Made by a program: the position numbers and the translations under genes. 64,000 nt of DNA, taken from Nostoc sp. UHCC 0926 (lineage in GTDB: Bacteria > Cyanobacteriota > Cyanobacteriia > Cyanobacteriales > Nostocaceae). Positions within the stretch are counted from its first letter, which is position 1; each line of letters starts with the position of its first letter. The notes beneath the pieces were generated by a model. It was not told where the DNA came from. It did no database searches and saw only the letters and a program-made list of their open reading frames with translations. The stretch is from contig NZ_CP117768.1 in NCBI RefSeq assembly GCF_028623165.1, positions 5,708,001 through 5,772,000 on the forward strand. Reading direction: 5' to 3'. This document shows positions 35,477 through 44,167 of this stretch, one piece after another.

Positions 35477-36010
35477 ATGTTTAAAAAGATTCTAGTTGCA
35501 TTAGATCGCTCGGAAATAGGGCAACAAGTTTTTGAGAAGGCGTTGGGTTTAGCAAAGTTAACACAAGCTAGCTTAATGTTACTGCATGTCCTATCTCCCG
35601 AAGAAGACGGTAGTCCTTACGGGCCTATGCTGTCTAATTTAGACTACTATCCGGGATTGAGCAGTCAAAGCTTTGAATTATACCAAAAGCAGTGGGATAC
35701 CTTTAAAGATCAAGGAATCCAGATGCTGCAATCTTTCTCTGCCGAAGCTAATACAGCAAGTGTAACTACGGAATTTACACAAAATATTGGTAATCCTGGT
35801 CGCATCATCTGTGATTTAGCCCATAGTTATGGTGCTGACCTAATTGTCATGGGGCGTCGGGGTCGTTCTGGGCTGATGGAACTATTTCTCGGTAGTGTGA
35901 GTAACTATGTTCTTCACCATGCTCCTTGTTCAGTGCATGTTGTACATATTTCAGTTACTCCGATAACAGATGAAATTATAAAAAAAACTTCAAGCAACTT
36001 TCAGGGTTAA
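35477..36010 (+). CDS. Universal stress protein (UspA family)
   Basis: This 177-residue UspA-fold protein opens MFKKILVALDRSEIGQQVFE. The ATP-binding signature GADLIVMGRRGRSGLMELFL plus GSVSNYVLHHAPCSVHVV is complete, so it likely binds ATP. A strong GGAGG lies at 35464-35468; ATG codons at 35474 and 35477 are both well placed, and the upstream 35456 codon lies before this site. It is cytoplasmic. It is not linked to the flanking genes. Confidence 0.92.
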   Translation: MFKKILVALDRSEIGQQVFEKALGLAKLTQASLMLLHVLSPEEDGSPYGPMLSNLDYYPGLSSQSFELYQKQWDTFKDQGIQMLQSFSAEANTASVTTEFTQNIGNPGRIICDLAHSYGADLIVMGRRGRSGLMELFLGSVSNYVLHHAPCSVHVVHISVTPITDEIIKKTSSNFQG

Positions 36011-36246
36011 CTAACTACTAACATTGCATAAATCTTAGCAAACCAAATTTTGAATTTGGTTTATTCTCGCCTACCTACTTACCTGAATCGATGACCTCTG
36101 TAGAGTCAATCTCCACAAACGATCCTTAACAGCACGGTATTAAGCTAAAATTGAGCGTAGGCGTAGCCCGTCGTAGACATCGCTTTTTCAGTGAGAAAGA
36201 AAAAGTCCGCTACCCAAAATTAGAGTTGAGAGCGAAAGGTGGATCT

Positions 36247-36612
36247 ATGAAAGAAGATACTATCGAGATCACTGGTTTTCATGCTCATGTTTACTTCGAT
36301 ACCGCAAGTCGCGATGTAGCTGCGCGTGTACGTGAAGGATTGGGCGCTAGGTTTGATGTGCAACTTGGACGCTGGTTTGACAAGCCCATTGGGCCTCACC
36401 CAAAAGGAATGTATCAAGTTGCTTTTTTACCGAATCAGTTTGATAAAGTCGTTCCTTGGTTAATGCTCAATCGTCAGGGATTGGATATTCTTGTCCACCC
36501 TGACACAGGCGATGCTGTAGCAGACCACGCGGTTCATTCCCTATGGTTAGGAGAAAAGCTAGATTTGAATATTAAGTTTCTTCAACAGCTTAGTTCGACT
36601 TTATCCAATTAA
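36247..36612 (+). CDS. DOPA 4,5-dioxygenase family protein
   Basis: This 121-residue protein is a compact extradiol-dioxygenase-like fold with conserved His in FHAHVYFD (residue 10-15) and LDILVHPDTGDAVADH near residue 85. These are the likely Fe-binding positions. Homologues open aromatic rings of catechol amino acids, but the physiological substrate in cyanobacteria is unknown. The ATG at 36247 follows GGTGG. A reading from 36151 would add repeat-derived sequence (GTAGGCGTAGCCCGTCG), so it is rejected. Confidence 0.88.
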   Translation: MKEDTIEITGFHAHVYFDTASRDVAARVREGLGARFDVQLGRWFDKPIGPHPKGMYQVAFLPNQFDKVVPWLMLNRQGLDILVHPDTGDAVADHAVHSLWLGEKLDLNIKFLQQLSSTLSN

Positions 36613-36806
36613 GGGAAGTAGCCCAATTTATGGTGTAGAAGTTCTGGTCTGGGGCGGGAAACTTTTTCTCTTGTGACTAATTCTGGTGAAATTGAGAAAG
36701 TTCAATATCTTGATGAATAAAGGTTTAAGCCTATGCTTAGACGCTTTTAGCGGCTTGCCGCAGGCATCGCAAGAATGCAATTGAAACAACTGGTTTACTT
36801 TAACAT

Positions 36807-37112
36807 TTACTCAACCAGTACTTGCTTGAGTAAAGCTATCCACATATTAGATGGCTCAGAGTAGTAATCAATTTCTTCAACTTGATATTGATAAGATTCA
36901 CAATCTTGTCGTAAAATAATGCGATCGCTCAGTTTAACACCTTTCCCGATTCCAGTCATGTACCCGATCATTCCTTCATTGAGGCGCTCAAATACGTAGT
37001 CGTTTCCCCAAACTCGTTGGCTATAATCGTGTATTTTATTCTTCTTTTTTAATTCGTTTGCTGGAAAGCTAACTAGGGTTAACTTACTTAAAAAACTAAA
37101 ACTTAAGTTCAT
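36807..37112 (-). CDS. Hypothetical protein
   Basis: This 101-residue protein has a hydrophobic opening (MNLSFSFLSKLTLVSFP) followed by a compact beta-rich region: RVWGNDYVFERLNEGMIGYM, GKGVKLSDRIILRQ, YQYQVEEIDYYSEPSNMWIALL. The pattern of short strands resembles small cyanobacterial domains of unknown role; no motif identifies a reaction. The start at 37112 is chosen over 37127 because it removes five unlikely residues. It is alone between repeat-bearing intergenic regions. Confidence 0.65.
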   Translation of the reverse strand: MNLSFSFLSKLTLVSFPANELKKKNKIHDYSQRVWGNDYVFERLNEGMIGYMTGIGKGVKLSDRIILRQDCESYQYQVEEIDYYSEPSNMWIALLKQVLVE

Positions 37113-37127
37113 ACCTGTTGTGAGCAA

Positions 37128-37625
37128 AGATATAAGTTAGTTATCCCAAAGAATAAATCTATAACAAAGAGTTCTGGACTTTAGATGAATCTAAATCTCT
37201 TTCAATCACCAATCCAGAATTTAACAGGTGGACAATCTAGTTAGTAATCAACTACATTGACAGCTAGTAGAAGCAATTTATCACCCAATGTCTAATTAAG
37301 CAGTTCGTTGAGAAGATAATTAATAATAATTTTAAAATCAGATCAATGATTTTAAATTATTTTTTCTTAAATCTTAATTTTTAGTTATTAATGTTTGAAT
37401 TAATGTTTGAATTAATGTTTGATTTTACTCCATGATATCTTTTGCCCAACAACTATTTAAATTTACAGTACCATCAATTGCAGCTTCAACTGTAAAATCA
37501 CCGAATTATTGGACAAAAAGAGGTCAGATATGACATTCTTTTATTTAACTAGATAATCCTAAAGTTTATAAAGCTTTTATGTCTTGAGAATGTCATCTAT
37601 GTATCTTTTTTAAGATAAATAGCAT
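37128..37625. other. Intergenic region with 12-bp repeats
   Basis: AT-rich half-kilobase without a gene. Three tandem 12-bp units, TTAATGTTTGAA twice and TTAATGTTTGAT, lie at 37388-37423. Confidence 0.5.
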
Positions 37626-38222
37626 CTAGTCCTTACTAGTAGTTTTTAGGGCTACATCTACCTGCTCTAGTAATACTTCTAGGGTGGAGGAGTTATCTAA
37701 AACGACATCAGCATGAGTCACTTTTTCTTCAATAGAGAATTGGCTGCTGATCCTGGCTCGTGCCTGTTTTCTATTTAAATGGTTTCGTTGTATTAATCTT
37801 TGTAGTTGTTGCTCTTGAGAACAATGCACTACCCAGATTTCTGTAACCAAATCAGTCATTCTCGCTTCAAATAATAGAGGCACTACTAACACCAGTGTTT
37901 GTGAGGAAGATAGGGCAATTGCTTTGAGGAAGCGATCGCGCACATCTGGATGAATCAAATTTTCTACCCAGTTGCGTTCATCTTGACGATTAAAGATAAT
38001 TTCACCTAGCTTTTGGCGGTTGAGGCTGCCATCTGGTAGTAAAATTTGTTCGCCGTAACGTTGAGCGATCGCACCAAGAATAGGCGAACCTAAAGATACT
38101 GCCTCTCTAGCATAAATATCTGCATCCAAAATCGGCAGGTTATAAGCGCTAACTAAATAACTGGTGACAGTGGTTTTGCCTGTGGCAATACCTCCGGTTA
38201 AGCCGATTATACGTTTAGACAT
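37626..38222 (-). CDS. coaE: Dephospho-CoA kinase (CoaE)
   Basis: This 198-residue enzyme performs the last step of coenzyme A synthesis: ATP-dependent phosphorylation of dephospho-CoA. The P-loop GLTGGIATGKTTV lies at residues 7-19, DADIYAREAV and LIHPDVRDRFLKAI follow, and the LVVPLLFEARM core is intact. Length fits the family. It is 13 bp downstream of the CobA-HemD gene on the same strand, so co-transcription is likely. Confidence 0.95.
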   Translation of the reverse strand: MSKRIIGLTGGIATGKTTVTSYLVSAYNLPILDADIYAREAVSLGSPILGAIAQRYGEQILLPDGSLNRQKLGEIIFNRQDERNWVENLIHPDVRDRFLKAIALSSSQTLVLVVPLLFEARMTDLVTEIWVVHCSQEQQLQRLIQRNHLNRKQARARISSQFSIEEKVTHADVVLDNSSTLEVLLEQVDVALKTTSKD

Positions 38223-38235
38223 TGGTCATTTAATA

Positions 38236-39882
38236 CTAAGAATTTGTCGCCCATGTTATTATTGCTTGGGTTAAACCATCTAAAGTATATTCTTCAGCTT
38301 CTATATCCACGCGTCCGAATAAAACATGACAAGTTTTGGAGGTTTGAGGCCCGATAGAGGCAATAGAAACTCCTTCTAAGAATTGACTAATATCAAAGTT
38401 GCTGGAAAATATGTTGTTAGTAAGTTGACAGAAAAATTGTACAGTTTTAGAACTGGCAAAGGTAATCACATCTACCTTGCGGTTTTGGAGAGCTAACTCT
38501 GCTTCAAGTGGAATACCACTAGGACAACAAGATTGATATGCGGCAACTTCTATCACCTTTGCTCCCTTGAGAGTTAATTCCTTAACCAAAACTTCTCTGC
38601 CGCCGCTTTCAACTCTGGGAAATAAAACCTTTTTACCATCCAGTTTCTCTGGGAAATTTTCCACTAAAGAATCGGCAATAAAGTTGGGGGGAATAAAATC
38701 TGGTTGGAGAGAGTGTTGTTTGAGACTATAGGCTGTTTTCTCGCCAACAACGGCAATTTTGACGCCTGCTAAGGCACGGGTATCTTTACCTTGGGCGATT
38801 AGCCTTGCAAAAAAGTAGTCTATGCCATTGGTAGAAGTGAGAATTAACCAGTCAAAGTCAGATAAATGAGCGATCGCATCATCCAAAGCTTCCCAACTGG
38901 AGGGCGGGCCGATTTCTAAGGTAGGCATTTCGATCACTGTTGCACCTGATGCAATCAGGCGATCGCTAAATTGGCTTGACTGTCCCATTGAACGTGTCAC
39001 CAGAATTGTTTTGCCAGTTAGGGGAAGAGGAGATGAGGGGGGGAAGTTACTTAACATAAATTGGGGTGTGGGAGTACTCTCGTTCCCAGGCAGAACCTGG
39101 GAATGCGTTTCTCCAGGCTCCTGCCTGATAATTTCGTCTAAATATATATTCTCAGGTTGTAAGTACTTGCGTAGCCCAACAACTTCGCCAATAACAATTA
39201 CTGCCGGGGAAAGGGATAATTCGGTGGTTTGTTCTAGAATATTGCCCAGTTGCGCTGTCCAAATTTCTTGACGAGGAGTTCCTGCCCAACGGATGATCGC
39301 GATGGGTGTTAAGTGCGATCGCCCGTGTTGCACCAGTTGATGGACAATCTCTGGCAGATGTTGCCCTCCCATCAAAATTACCAGTGTGTCTAAGCGTGAG
39401 AGTGCCTCCCAGTCTAAAACCTCTGGTTGATGAGCTGTAAGCACTGCAAAAGTGCGACTCAACACCGGATCTGTGAGGGGAATTCCTGCTAACAAAGGTG
39501 CTGCAAGGGCTGAGGAAATTCCTGGTACTAGTTCAAAATTACAACCAGATGCTTTCAACGCTTCAATTTCGGAAGTGCAACGCCCAAAAATCAACGGATC
39601 GCCTGATTTGAGCCGGACAACTTGTTTTCCTTGTTGGCAATGCTTTACCAGTAACTTGTTAATCTGTGCTTGGGTTGTACTGGGTTCACCACCGCGTTTC
39701 CCGACATCCAACTTCAAGCAATCAGGTGGTACGCACTGCAATAATTGAGCATCTACTAGGGCATCGTAGACTAAAACCTGAGCAGCAGCTAAGAGATTGT
39801 AAGCTTTTACCGTCAGGTATGCCACATCTCCAGGGCCAGCACCTACGAGGTAAACTTTGCCCCTTTCTTGAGTCATAGTCAT
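38236..39882 (-). CDS. Fused uroporphyrinogen III methylase-like / uroporphyrinogen III synthase
   Basis: In this 548-residue bifunctional protein, residues 8-240 are a SUMT/CobA fold (VYLVGAGPGDVAYLTVKAY, RLKSGDPLIFGR, LVPGISSALAAPLLAGIPLT). Residues 285-548 are a HemD domain that cyclises hydroxymethylbilane to uroporphyrinogen III (TRSMGQSSQFSDRL, ILTSTNGIDYFFARL, VDVITFASSKTVQFF). The methylase half deviates at sites conserved in ordinary SUMT: GDVAYLT in place of GDPGLLT and GRCTSE in place of GRGGEE. A second, canonical CobA is encoded at 44168. The linker (250-285) contains a hairpin repeat (39083-39103). It is co-directional with coaE. Confidence 0.92.
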   Translation of the reverse strand: MTMTQERGKVYLVGAGPGDVAYLTVKAYNLLAAAQVLVYDALVDAQLLQCVPPDCLKLDVGKRGGEPSTTQAQINKLLVKHCQQGKQVVRLKSGDPLIFGRCTSEIEALKASGCNFELVPGISSALAAPLLAGIPLTDPVLSRTFAVLTAHQPEVLDWEALSRLDTLVILMGGQHLPEIVHQLVQHGRSHLTPIAIIRWAGTPRQEIWTAQLGNILEQTTELSLSPAVIVIGEVVGLRKYLQPENIYLDEIIRQEPGETHSQVLPGNESTPTPQFMLSNFPPSSPLPLTGKTILVTRSMGQSSQFSDRLIASGATVIEMPTLEIGPPSSWEALDDAIAHLSDFDWLILTSTNGIDYFFARLIAQGKDTRALAGVKIAVVGEKTAYSLKQHSLQPDFIPPNFIADSLVENFPEKLDGKKVLFPRVESGGREVLVKELTLKGAKVIEVAAYQSCCPSGIPLEAELALQNRKVDVITFASSKTVQFFCQLTNNIFSSNFDISQFLEGVSIASIGPQTSKTCHVLFGRVDIEAEEYTLDGLTQAIITWATNS

Positions 39883-40488
39883 TTGTCATTTGTGATTGGG
39901 CATTGGGCACTTGTACTGAGCATCTCGACTTCGGCTCCACCGACCGAAGCCGAGGTGCTCGATGGAGCCGGCGTCGTAAAGCCTGCGGCATAGCTACGCT
40001 TAGGGCGCAGCCTCTCCAAGAGTTGTATGGGGGCAGAAGAGATATGTTTTAGAATACAACTTGGTGTGACGACATAGTTTAATGAGTCTTTGATACTCAT
40101 TAATGAGGCTTAGAACTCCGTTAATGAGTCTTTAATACTCGCCAACGAGTCTTTAATACTCGCCAACGAGTCTTTAATACTCGCCAACGAGTCTTTGATA
40201 CTCGCCAACGAGTCTTTGATACTCGCCAACGAGTCTTTGATACTCGCTAACGAGTCTTTGATACTCGCCAACGAGTCTTTGATACTCGCCAACGAGTCTT
40301 TGATACTCGCCAACGAGTCTTTAATACTCGCCAACGAGTCTTTAATACTCACGGATGCAGATCATAACTCCACTCCTCTGCTCCCCTGCTTCTTTTACCA
40401 TGCCCAATACTTGGACTTCGGCTTACCTCGGCTCCGCTCGGCACAAGTCGCTCAGTACAAGTCAGGACAAGTGCCCAATGCCCTTTAT
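39883..40488. other. Repeat-rich intergenic region
   Basis: GC-rich dispersed repeats (39930-40030, AGCCGAGGTGCTCGATGG-like), the 13-unit 21-bp array (40081-40353) and further repeats to 40490. Open frames here are by-products of the repeats; no gene is supported. Confidence 0.7.
40081..40353. repeat. Thirteen-unit 21-bp tandem array
   Basis: Thirteen 21-bp units cover 40081-40353; eleven closely match AACGAGTCTTTGATACTCGCC and the first two are degenerate. The minus strand of the last units codes SIKDSLA eleven times and the plus strand codes ILANESL, because 21 is a multiple of 3 and the unit lacks stop codons. No ribosome-binding site precedes either frame. Confidence 0.92.
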
Positions 40489-41412
40489 TCAATTCGTTCG
40501 GGGATTAATTTTTTGGATTAGTTGATCAACTTGCTCAACCATCTCTTTGTTTTCCTCAGCTTGGAATAACTCTTTGGCTTTTTTGAGATTAACGATCGCT
40601 TCTTCTAGCTGTTGTTCCCTTCCCAAAGTGATTCCCAAATTATAGTAAGTGTATGCATCGTTGGGTACGAGGCTAATGGCTTTTTTGTAATGTGCGATCG
40701 CTTCTTCTGATTTCCCTTGATCATCCATCGCATTTGCCAAACCCGTGTGAGCCTGTGCATGTTTGGGATCAAGGCGAATCGCTTCGGTATAGTCGGCGAT
40801 TGCCTCTGTTAGCTTGCCTTGGGCGTAAAAAGCACTTGCTAAATTATAGTGAGCCTCTACATAGTTGGGATCGAAGCTAATGGCTTGTTTATACTGGGCG
40901 ATCGCTTCTTCTAGGTTGCCTTGAGCGTACAGAGTATTTCCCAAGGCATTATAACCTGCTGGATTTTTTGGATCGAGGCGGATGCCTGCTGTATATTCGG
41001 CGACTGCTTCTGCTGGCTTTCCTTGAGCGTAGAGAGCATTTCCTAAGTTATAGTGAGCCTCTGCATAGTTGGGAGCAAGGCTGAGGGCTTTCTTATATTG
41101 GGCGATCGCTTGTTGTAGTTTACCTTGAGCGTTGAGAGTATTTGCCAAAGTAATATAAGCTTGTACAAAGTTGGGTTCTAGTTCAATTGCTTTGCGAAAA
41201 GCCGCCTCCGCTCCTTTTAAATCTCCTTGTTTGTAGAGATTGGTTCCTTGCTCAAAGTTAGCAACTGCGTTTTTTTTCTGAGGAACTGCTGCTTGATTTG
41301 AGTCGGGAATTTTTGATAAAATAACGCCAACATCTTTCCCAAAGGCAGTATTAGCATTGTTCAAACACAAGTAGATAATAGCTACTGCCAGTATATTCTT
41401 GCTTTTCAGCAT
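40489..41412 (-). CDS. TPR protein with signal peptide
   Basis: In this 307-residue protein, a signal-like start (MLKSKNILAVAIIYLCLNNA) precedes seven tetratricopeptide repeats of 34 residues from residue 55 (for example GNALYAQGKPAEAVAEYTAG) that differ little in sequence. It is likely exported to the periplasm or thylakoid lumen, where TPR arrays hold protein partners. The start at 41412 is chosen for the signal peptide; an in-frame ATG at 41469 would add 19 residues without one. Confidence 0.85.
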   Translation of the reverse strand: MLKSKNILAVAIIYLCLNNANTAFGKDVGVILSKIPDSNQAAVPQKKNAVANFEQGTNLYKQGDLKGAEAAFRKAIELEPNFVQAYITLANTLNAQGKLQQAIAQYKKALSLAPNYAEAHYNLGNALYAQGKPAEAVAEYTAGIRLDPKNPAGYNALGNTLYAQGNLEEAIAQYKQAISFDPNYVEAHYNLASAFYAQGKLTEAIADYTEAIRLDPKHAQAHTGLANAMDDQGKSEEAIAHYKKAISLVPNDAYTYYNLGITLGREQQLEEAIVNLKKAKELFQAEENKEMVEQVDQLIQKINPRTN

Positions 41413-41572
41413 TTTTGTTACTTTAATTGCTGAGTTGACAAGTAACTGGAATTGAATATAATTTTCCATTTCTACACACTTTATTCAACTATTTAGATAT
41501 GGCAAAAATTTTTTACAAATGTATCTGTATTTACTCAAGATACTCCGAACACTGTTAGCAGTATTGACTTAG

Positions 41573-41701
41573 CAGCAACTAAGTGTAGGTGTTGTGAAGG
41601 CTGTTCCAGAACCATCATTTGTACTTGGCGCACTTCTATTTAGCACCTTTGTCTTTGCTGCGAAATTTAAAAACAGAGGTGATAAAAATAGCAACGTATA
41701 A
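41573..41701 (+). pseudogene. Relic of a PEP-CTERM protein tail
   Basis: The plus strand is open from after TAG 41570-41572 to TAA 41699-41701 and reads QQLSVGVVKAVPEPSFVLGA then LLFSTFVFAAKFKNRGDK. VPEPS, a hydrophobic helix and a basic end form a PEP-CTERM exosortase sorting signal. The preceding 50 bp are open in another frame (VSVFTQDTPNTVSSIDLAAT), so a frameshift and truncation have destroyed the gene. Confidence 0.5.
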
Positions 41702-41745
41702 GGGCGTAAAAGTAGTCAATCTAAAGTTTTATCAATAGTTTGTTT

Positions 41746-42228
41746 TCAATCAACTTCAAATTGCTCTGACTTAGCACTCATTTTATCTAACAGTTGAGTT
41801 ATTTTTTTAGCCTTTTCAGGTTGACGTTGTTTTTGCAATAAATCCTTAGCTTGTAGCAGGTTACTTTTGGCTTCCTCTTCTCGCTCTTGCTGCATAAGAA
41901 TGTTTGCTAGACGCAAGTAAGCATCAGGATTTTTCGGACTGCGGCGAATCACTTCCTGGAATAATTCTGTTGCTTCCTGTACTTGACCTTGCTGGTTTAA
42001 AACATCCCCCAAAAATAAGCGCACCACATCATTAGTAGAGTTGAGAGAAATCACCTTACGAAACGCTGCTTCTGCGCCTTGGTAATCTTTTGCTTGAGCA
42101 AGATTGATTCCTTTTTGAAACAAGTCTGAAGTAATCAAAGTTTTCCAAGCGAAATAGCCAAGAATTGATAGACTGAGAACAACTACAAGAGCAGGGATAA
42201 TAGAACTAGTGGGAAAGGTTTCTAACAT
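41746..42228 (-). CDS. TPR protein linked to homogentisate phytyltransferase
   Basis: This 160-residue protein starts with a single N-terminal membrane helix (IIPALVVVLSLSILGYFAWK). Three TPR motifs follow (GINLAQAKDYQGAEAAFRKV, RLFLGDVLNQQGQVQEATEL, AYLRLANILMQQEREEEAK). It lies 3 bp downstream of the hpt stop on the same strand, so it is co-transcribed and probably co-translated with it. It could organise the prenyltransferase in the membrane; this is inference. Confidence 0.85.
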   Translation of the reverse strand: MLETFPTSSIIPALVVVLSLSILGYFAWKTLITSDLFQKGINLAQAKDYQGAEAAFRKVISLNSTNDVVRLFLGDVLNQQGQVQEATELFQEVIRRSPKNPDAYLRLANILMQQEREEEAKSNLLQAKDLLQKQRQPEKAKKITQLLDKMSAKSEQFEVD

Positions 42229-42231
42229 TGT

Positions 42232-43188
42232 CTAAGCCAAAAGGCAGGCGAGAGGAAAAATCAGATATTCGATAAAAAAGAGTTTCCAAATAAATTGATA
42301 AAATTGAGCGATCGCACTTTTATCTTGTAAGTCTACTGCCAAACTCCGCAACCACATCCAAACTAGCAGCGCTAAATGGGCAATTACCAGAAATATGGGG
42401 TTAACTGAGGCAACATGTAGGACACCAACTATAATTATCCCCAAATAGCAGACAGTTATCACCCAAAGAGCTAGATTAAACACAGCTTGCGAACCGAGTT
42501 TAATAGTGAAAGTAGAGATATTATAGAGGCGATCGCCTTCCATATCTGGGATATCTTTAAAGATAGCGATCGCAAAGGTAAACACCAAGATAAATAACGT
42601 CAGCACCCACACCACAGGCGGAATTCCTTGGCTTTGTTTCAGCGCCCAACTATAGTGCAAATACAATCCTAAATTAACAATCGTGCCGCGCACCGAAAAA
42701 ATACACAGCGCTGCCCAAAATGGAAACTGTTTCAAGCGAATTGGCGGTAAAGAATAAGCAGTACCAATGGCCAAACTAATTGCTACCATACCCAATAAGA
42801 ATGGCCCAGTTAGCCACGCCACAACTAGCGCCAAAATCCCAGTCAAAGCGACAATTAATTGGCCCGTCTGTTGAGAAAACTCACCTGATGCCAACGGTAA
42901 ATGAGGCTTATTAATCTTGTCAATATCAACATCTTCTAATTGATTCAGCCCCACAATGTAGACATTGCCACACAGACAAGCAATCCACGCACCCAAAACC
43001 CGACTCAGTGGAATGCCAGAAAATCCAGTCGAGGAAACAGCAATGGCTATTAAATACAAACCCAACACACTCAGACTTGTACCAATAATCGTGTGAGGGC
43101 GAGAGAATTTCCAGAAAGCGTATAACCAATGGAAATATGATTGAACGGGTTTGTCTGGCAAAGGGCTGTTTTGATAACTCTGGCTCAT
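42232..43188 (-). CDS. hpt: Homogentisate phytyltransferase (tocopherol synthesis)
   Basis: This 318-residue UbiA-superfamily membrane enzyme joins homogentisate to phytyl diphosphate, the committed step to alpha-tocopherol. Two Asp-rich motifs bind prenyl diphosphate through magnesium: NQLEDVDIDKINKPHLP near residue 93 and KDIPDMEGDRLYNI near residue 213. Eight or nine hydrophobic helices are visible. The N-terminal FWKFSRPHTIIGTSLSVLGL is typical of the phytyl/geranylgeranyl transferases; plastoquinone-type relatives are the alternative. It forms an operon with the small TPR gene. Confidence 0.93.
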   Translation of the reverse strand: MSQSYQNSPLPDKPVQSYFHWLYAFWKFSRPHTIIGTSLSVLGLYLIAIAVSSTGFSGIPLSRVLGAWIACLCGNVYIVGLNQLEDVDIDKINKPHLPLASGEFSQQTGQLIVALTGILALVVAWLTGPFLLGMVAISLAIGTAYSLPPIRLKQFPFWAALCIFSVRGTIVNLGLYLHYSWALKQSQGIPPVVWVLTLFILVFTFAIAIFKDIPDMEGDRLYNISTFTIKLGSQAVFNLALWVITVCYLGIIIVGVLHVASVNPIFLVIAHLALLVWMWLRSLAVDLQDKSAIAQFYQFIWKLFFIEYLIFPLACLLA

Positions 43189-43470
43189 GAGTAGCTTAGA
43201 TTCTAGTATTCCGGCTTCTTGTTAACCATTGTCACAGAATTTGGTCATTAACAAGAGCCAAAGGTCTAGACACACTGTATTTTCGTAGGGGAGGCAGGAT
43301 GGCTACCGCCGTTGGTGCAGCTCACCTTACAAAAGAATCAATCTAGCTCATGCAAGAGACTCAATCCCGAAAAAATCTCACAACCAACTATCAAAAGACC
43401 TCTTCCCTGCTCCCTATAACGCTACAATCTATCAGAAAAGCAAAGAAATAGTTAAATCCAGAGTGCCTTC

Positions 43471-44091
43471 ATGACCGCTGATTTGACATCTACAGCGATA
43501 TTTGACTTTGTGACCGTGCTATCCCAGGCTGCGGCTGCGTATCGAGAACACAAAGGCACACGTCCTAATCCTGAAATATTAGTAAATGCGTTGCTACAAG
43601 CAGAAAAATCTGCCAAGCAGCAACGGTTAACTTATCCGTTTGAGTCTCTTTTAGGTAAATGGCAACTTTGCTTTGTTACTGGCACTAATAAAGTTAGAGA
43701 GCGCGGGGGAATTGTATTAGGCAAGGGTTTGTATGTACCCAAGTTTATAACAATCCATGTTTCCTTTAATGCCACTTTAGAACAGGATTCAGGCAGAGGC
43801 GAAATTGTTAATCAGGTTGAATATGGCCCACTTTTGTTGAAGCTTACGGGGCCAGTGCAATATTTCCGTAAGAAAAATTTATTGGCGTTTGACTTTAACC
43901 ACATGCTTATCAGTCTGTTTGGTCGTGTCGTTTACAACAGACCAATCCGTTTTGGTAAAATTAAAACAGAAGATTTCTACAACCTGCCCATAGCTAAACT
44001 ACCCTTCTTCGGCTTCTTTTTACAGACGGAAGATTTCATTGCAGCTCGCGGTCGTGCAGGAGGATTGGCATTTTGGATTCGAGAAAGTTAA
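43471..44091 (+). CDS. PAP/fibrillin-like conserved protein
   Basis: This 206-residue soluble protein has a helical N-terminal segment (8-50) and a lipocalin-like beta region: FESLLGKWQLCFVTGTNKVRE, YVPKFITIHVSFNATL, VEYGPLLLKLTGPVQYF, and FFLQTEDFIAARGRAGG. The LxGKWxL opening and final strands resemble plastid-lipid-associated proteins (fibrillins), which bind hydrophobic ligands at thylakoids. It is divergent from hpt, giving a loose link with tocopherol or lipid metabolism. Exact function unknown. Confidence 0.7.
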   Translation: MTADLTSTAIFDFVTVLSQAAAAYREHKGTRPNPEILVNALLQAEKSAKQQRLTYPFESLLGKWQLCFVTGTNKVRERGGIVLGKGLYVPKFITIHVSFNATLEQDSGRGEIVNQVEYGPLLLKLTGPVQYFRKKNLLAFDFNHMLISLFGRVVYNRPIRFGKIKTEDFYNLPIAKLPFFGFFLQTEDFIAARGRAGGLAFWIRES

Positions 44092-44098
44092 AAACATT

Positions 44099-44135
44099 GG
44101 AGAGAAAACCCCTACCATCTAAAGGGCTTTCTCTA
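44099..44135 (+). terminator. Possible hairpin terminator
   Basis: GAGAAAACCCCT can pair with AGGGCTTTCTC across a TACCATCTAA loop, 8 bp after the fibrillin-like gene. The T-rich run near 44150 is not adjacent, so termination is only possible, not sure. Confidence 0.45.
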
Positions 44136-44167
44136 CACAACTGATTTTTCTTTTTTTGTGCCAACCA

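Noticed and set aside
36151-36246. Longer start for the DOPA dioxygenase-like gene
   Set aside because: The added residues come from a dispersed repeat and the ATG at 36247 has a ribosome-binding site and family-typical opening.
40110-40352. Protein made of SIKDSLA repeats
   Set aside because: It is open only because the unit length is a multiple of three; there is no ribosome-binding site or unique sequence, and the other strand is open too.
40081-40353. CRISPR array
   Set aside because: Units are contiguous 21-mers with no spacers and no cas genes nearby.
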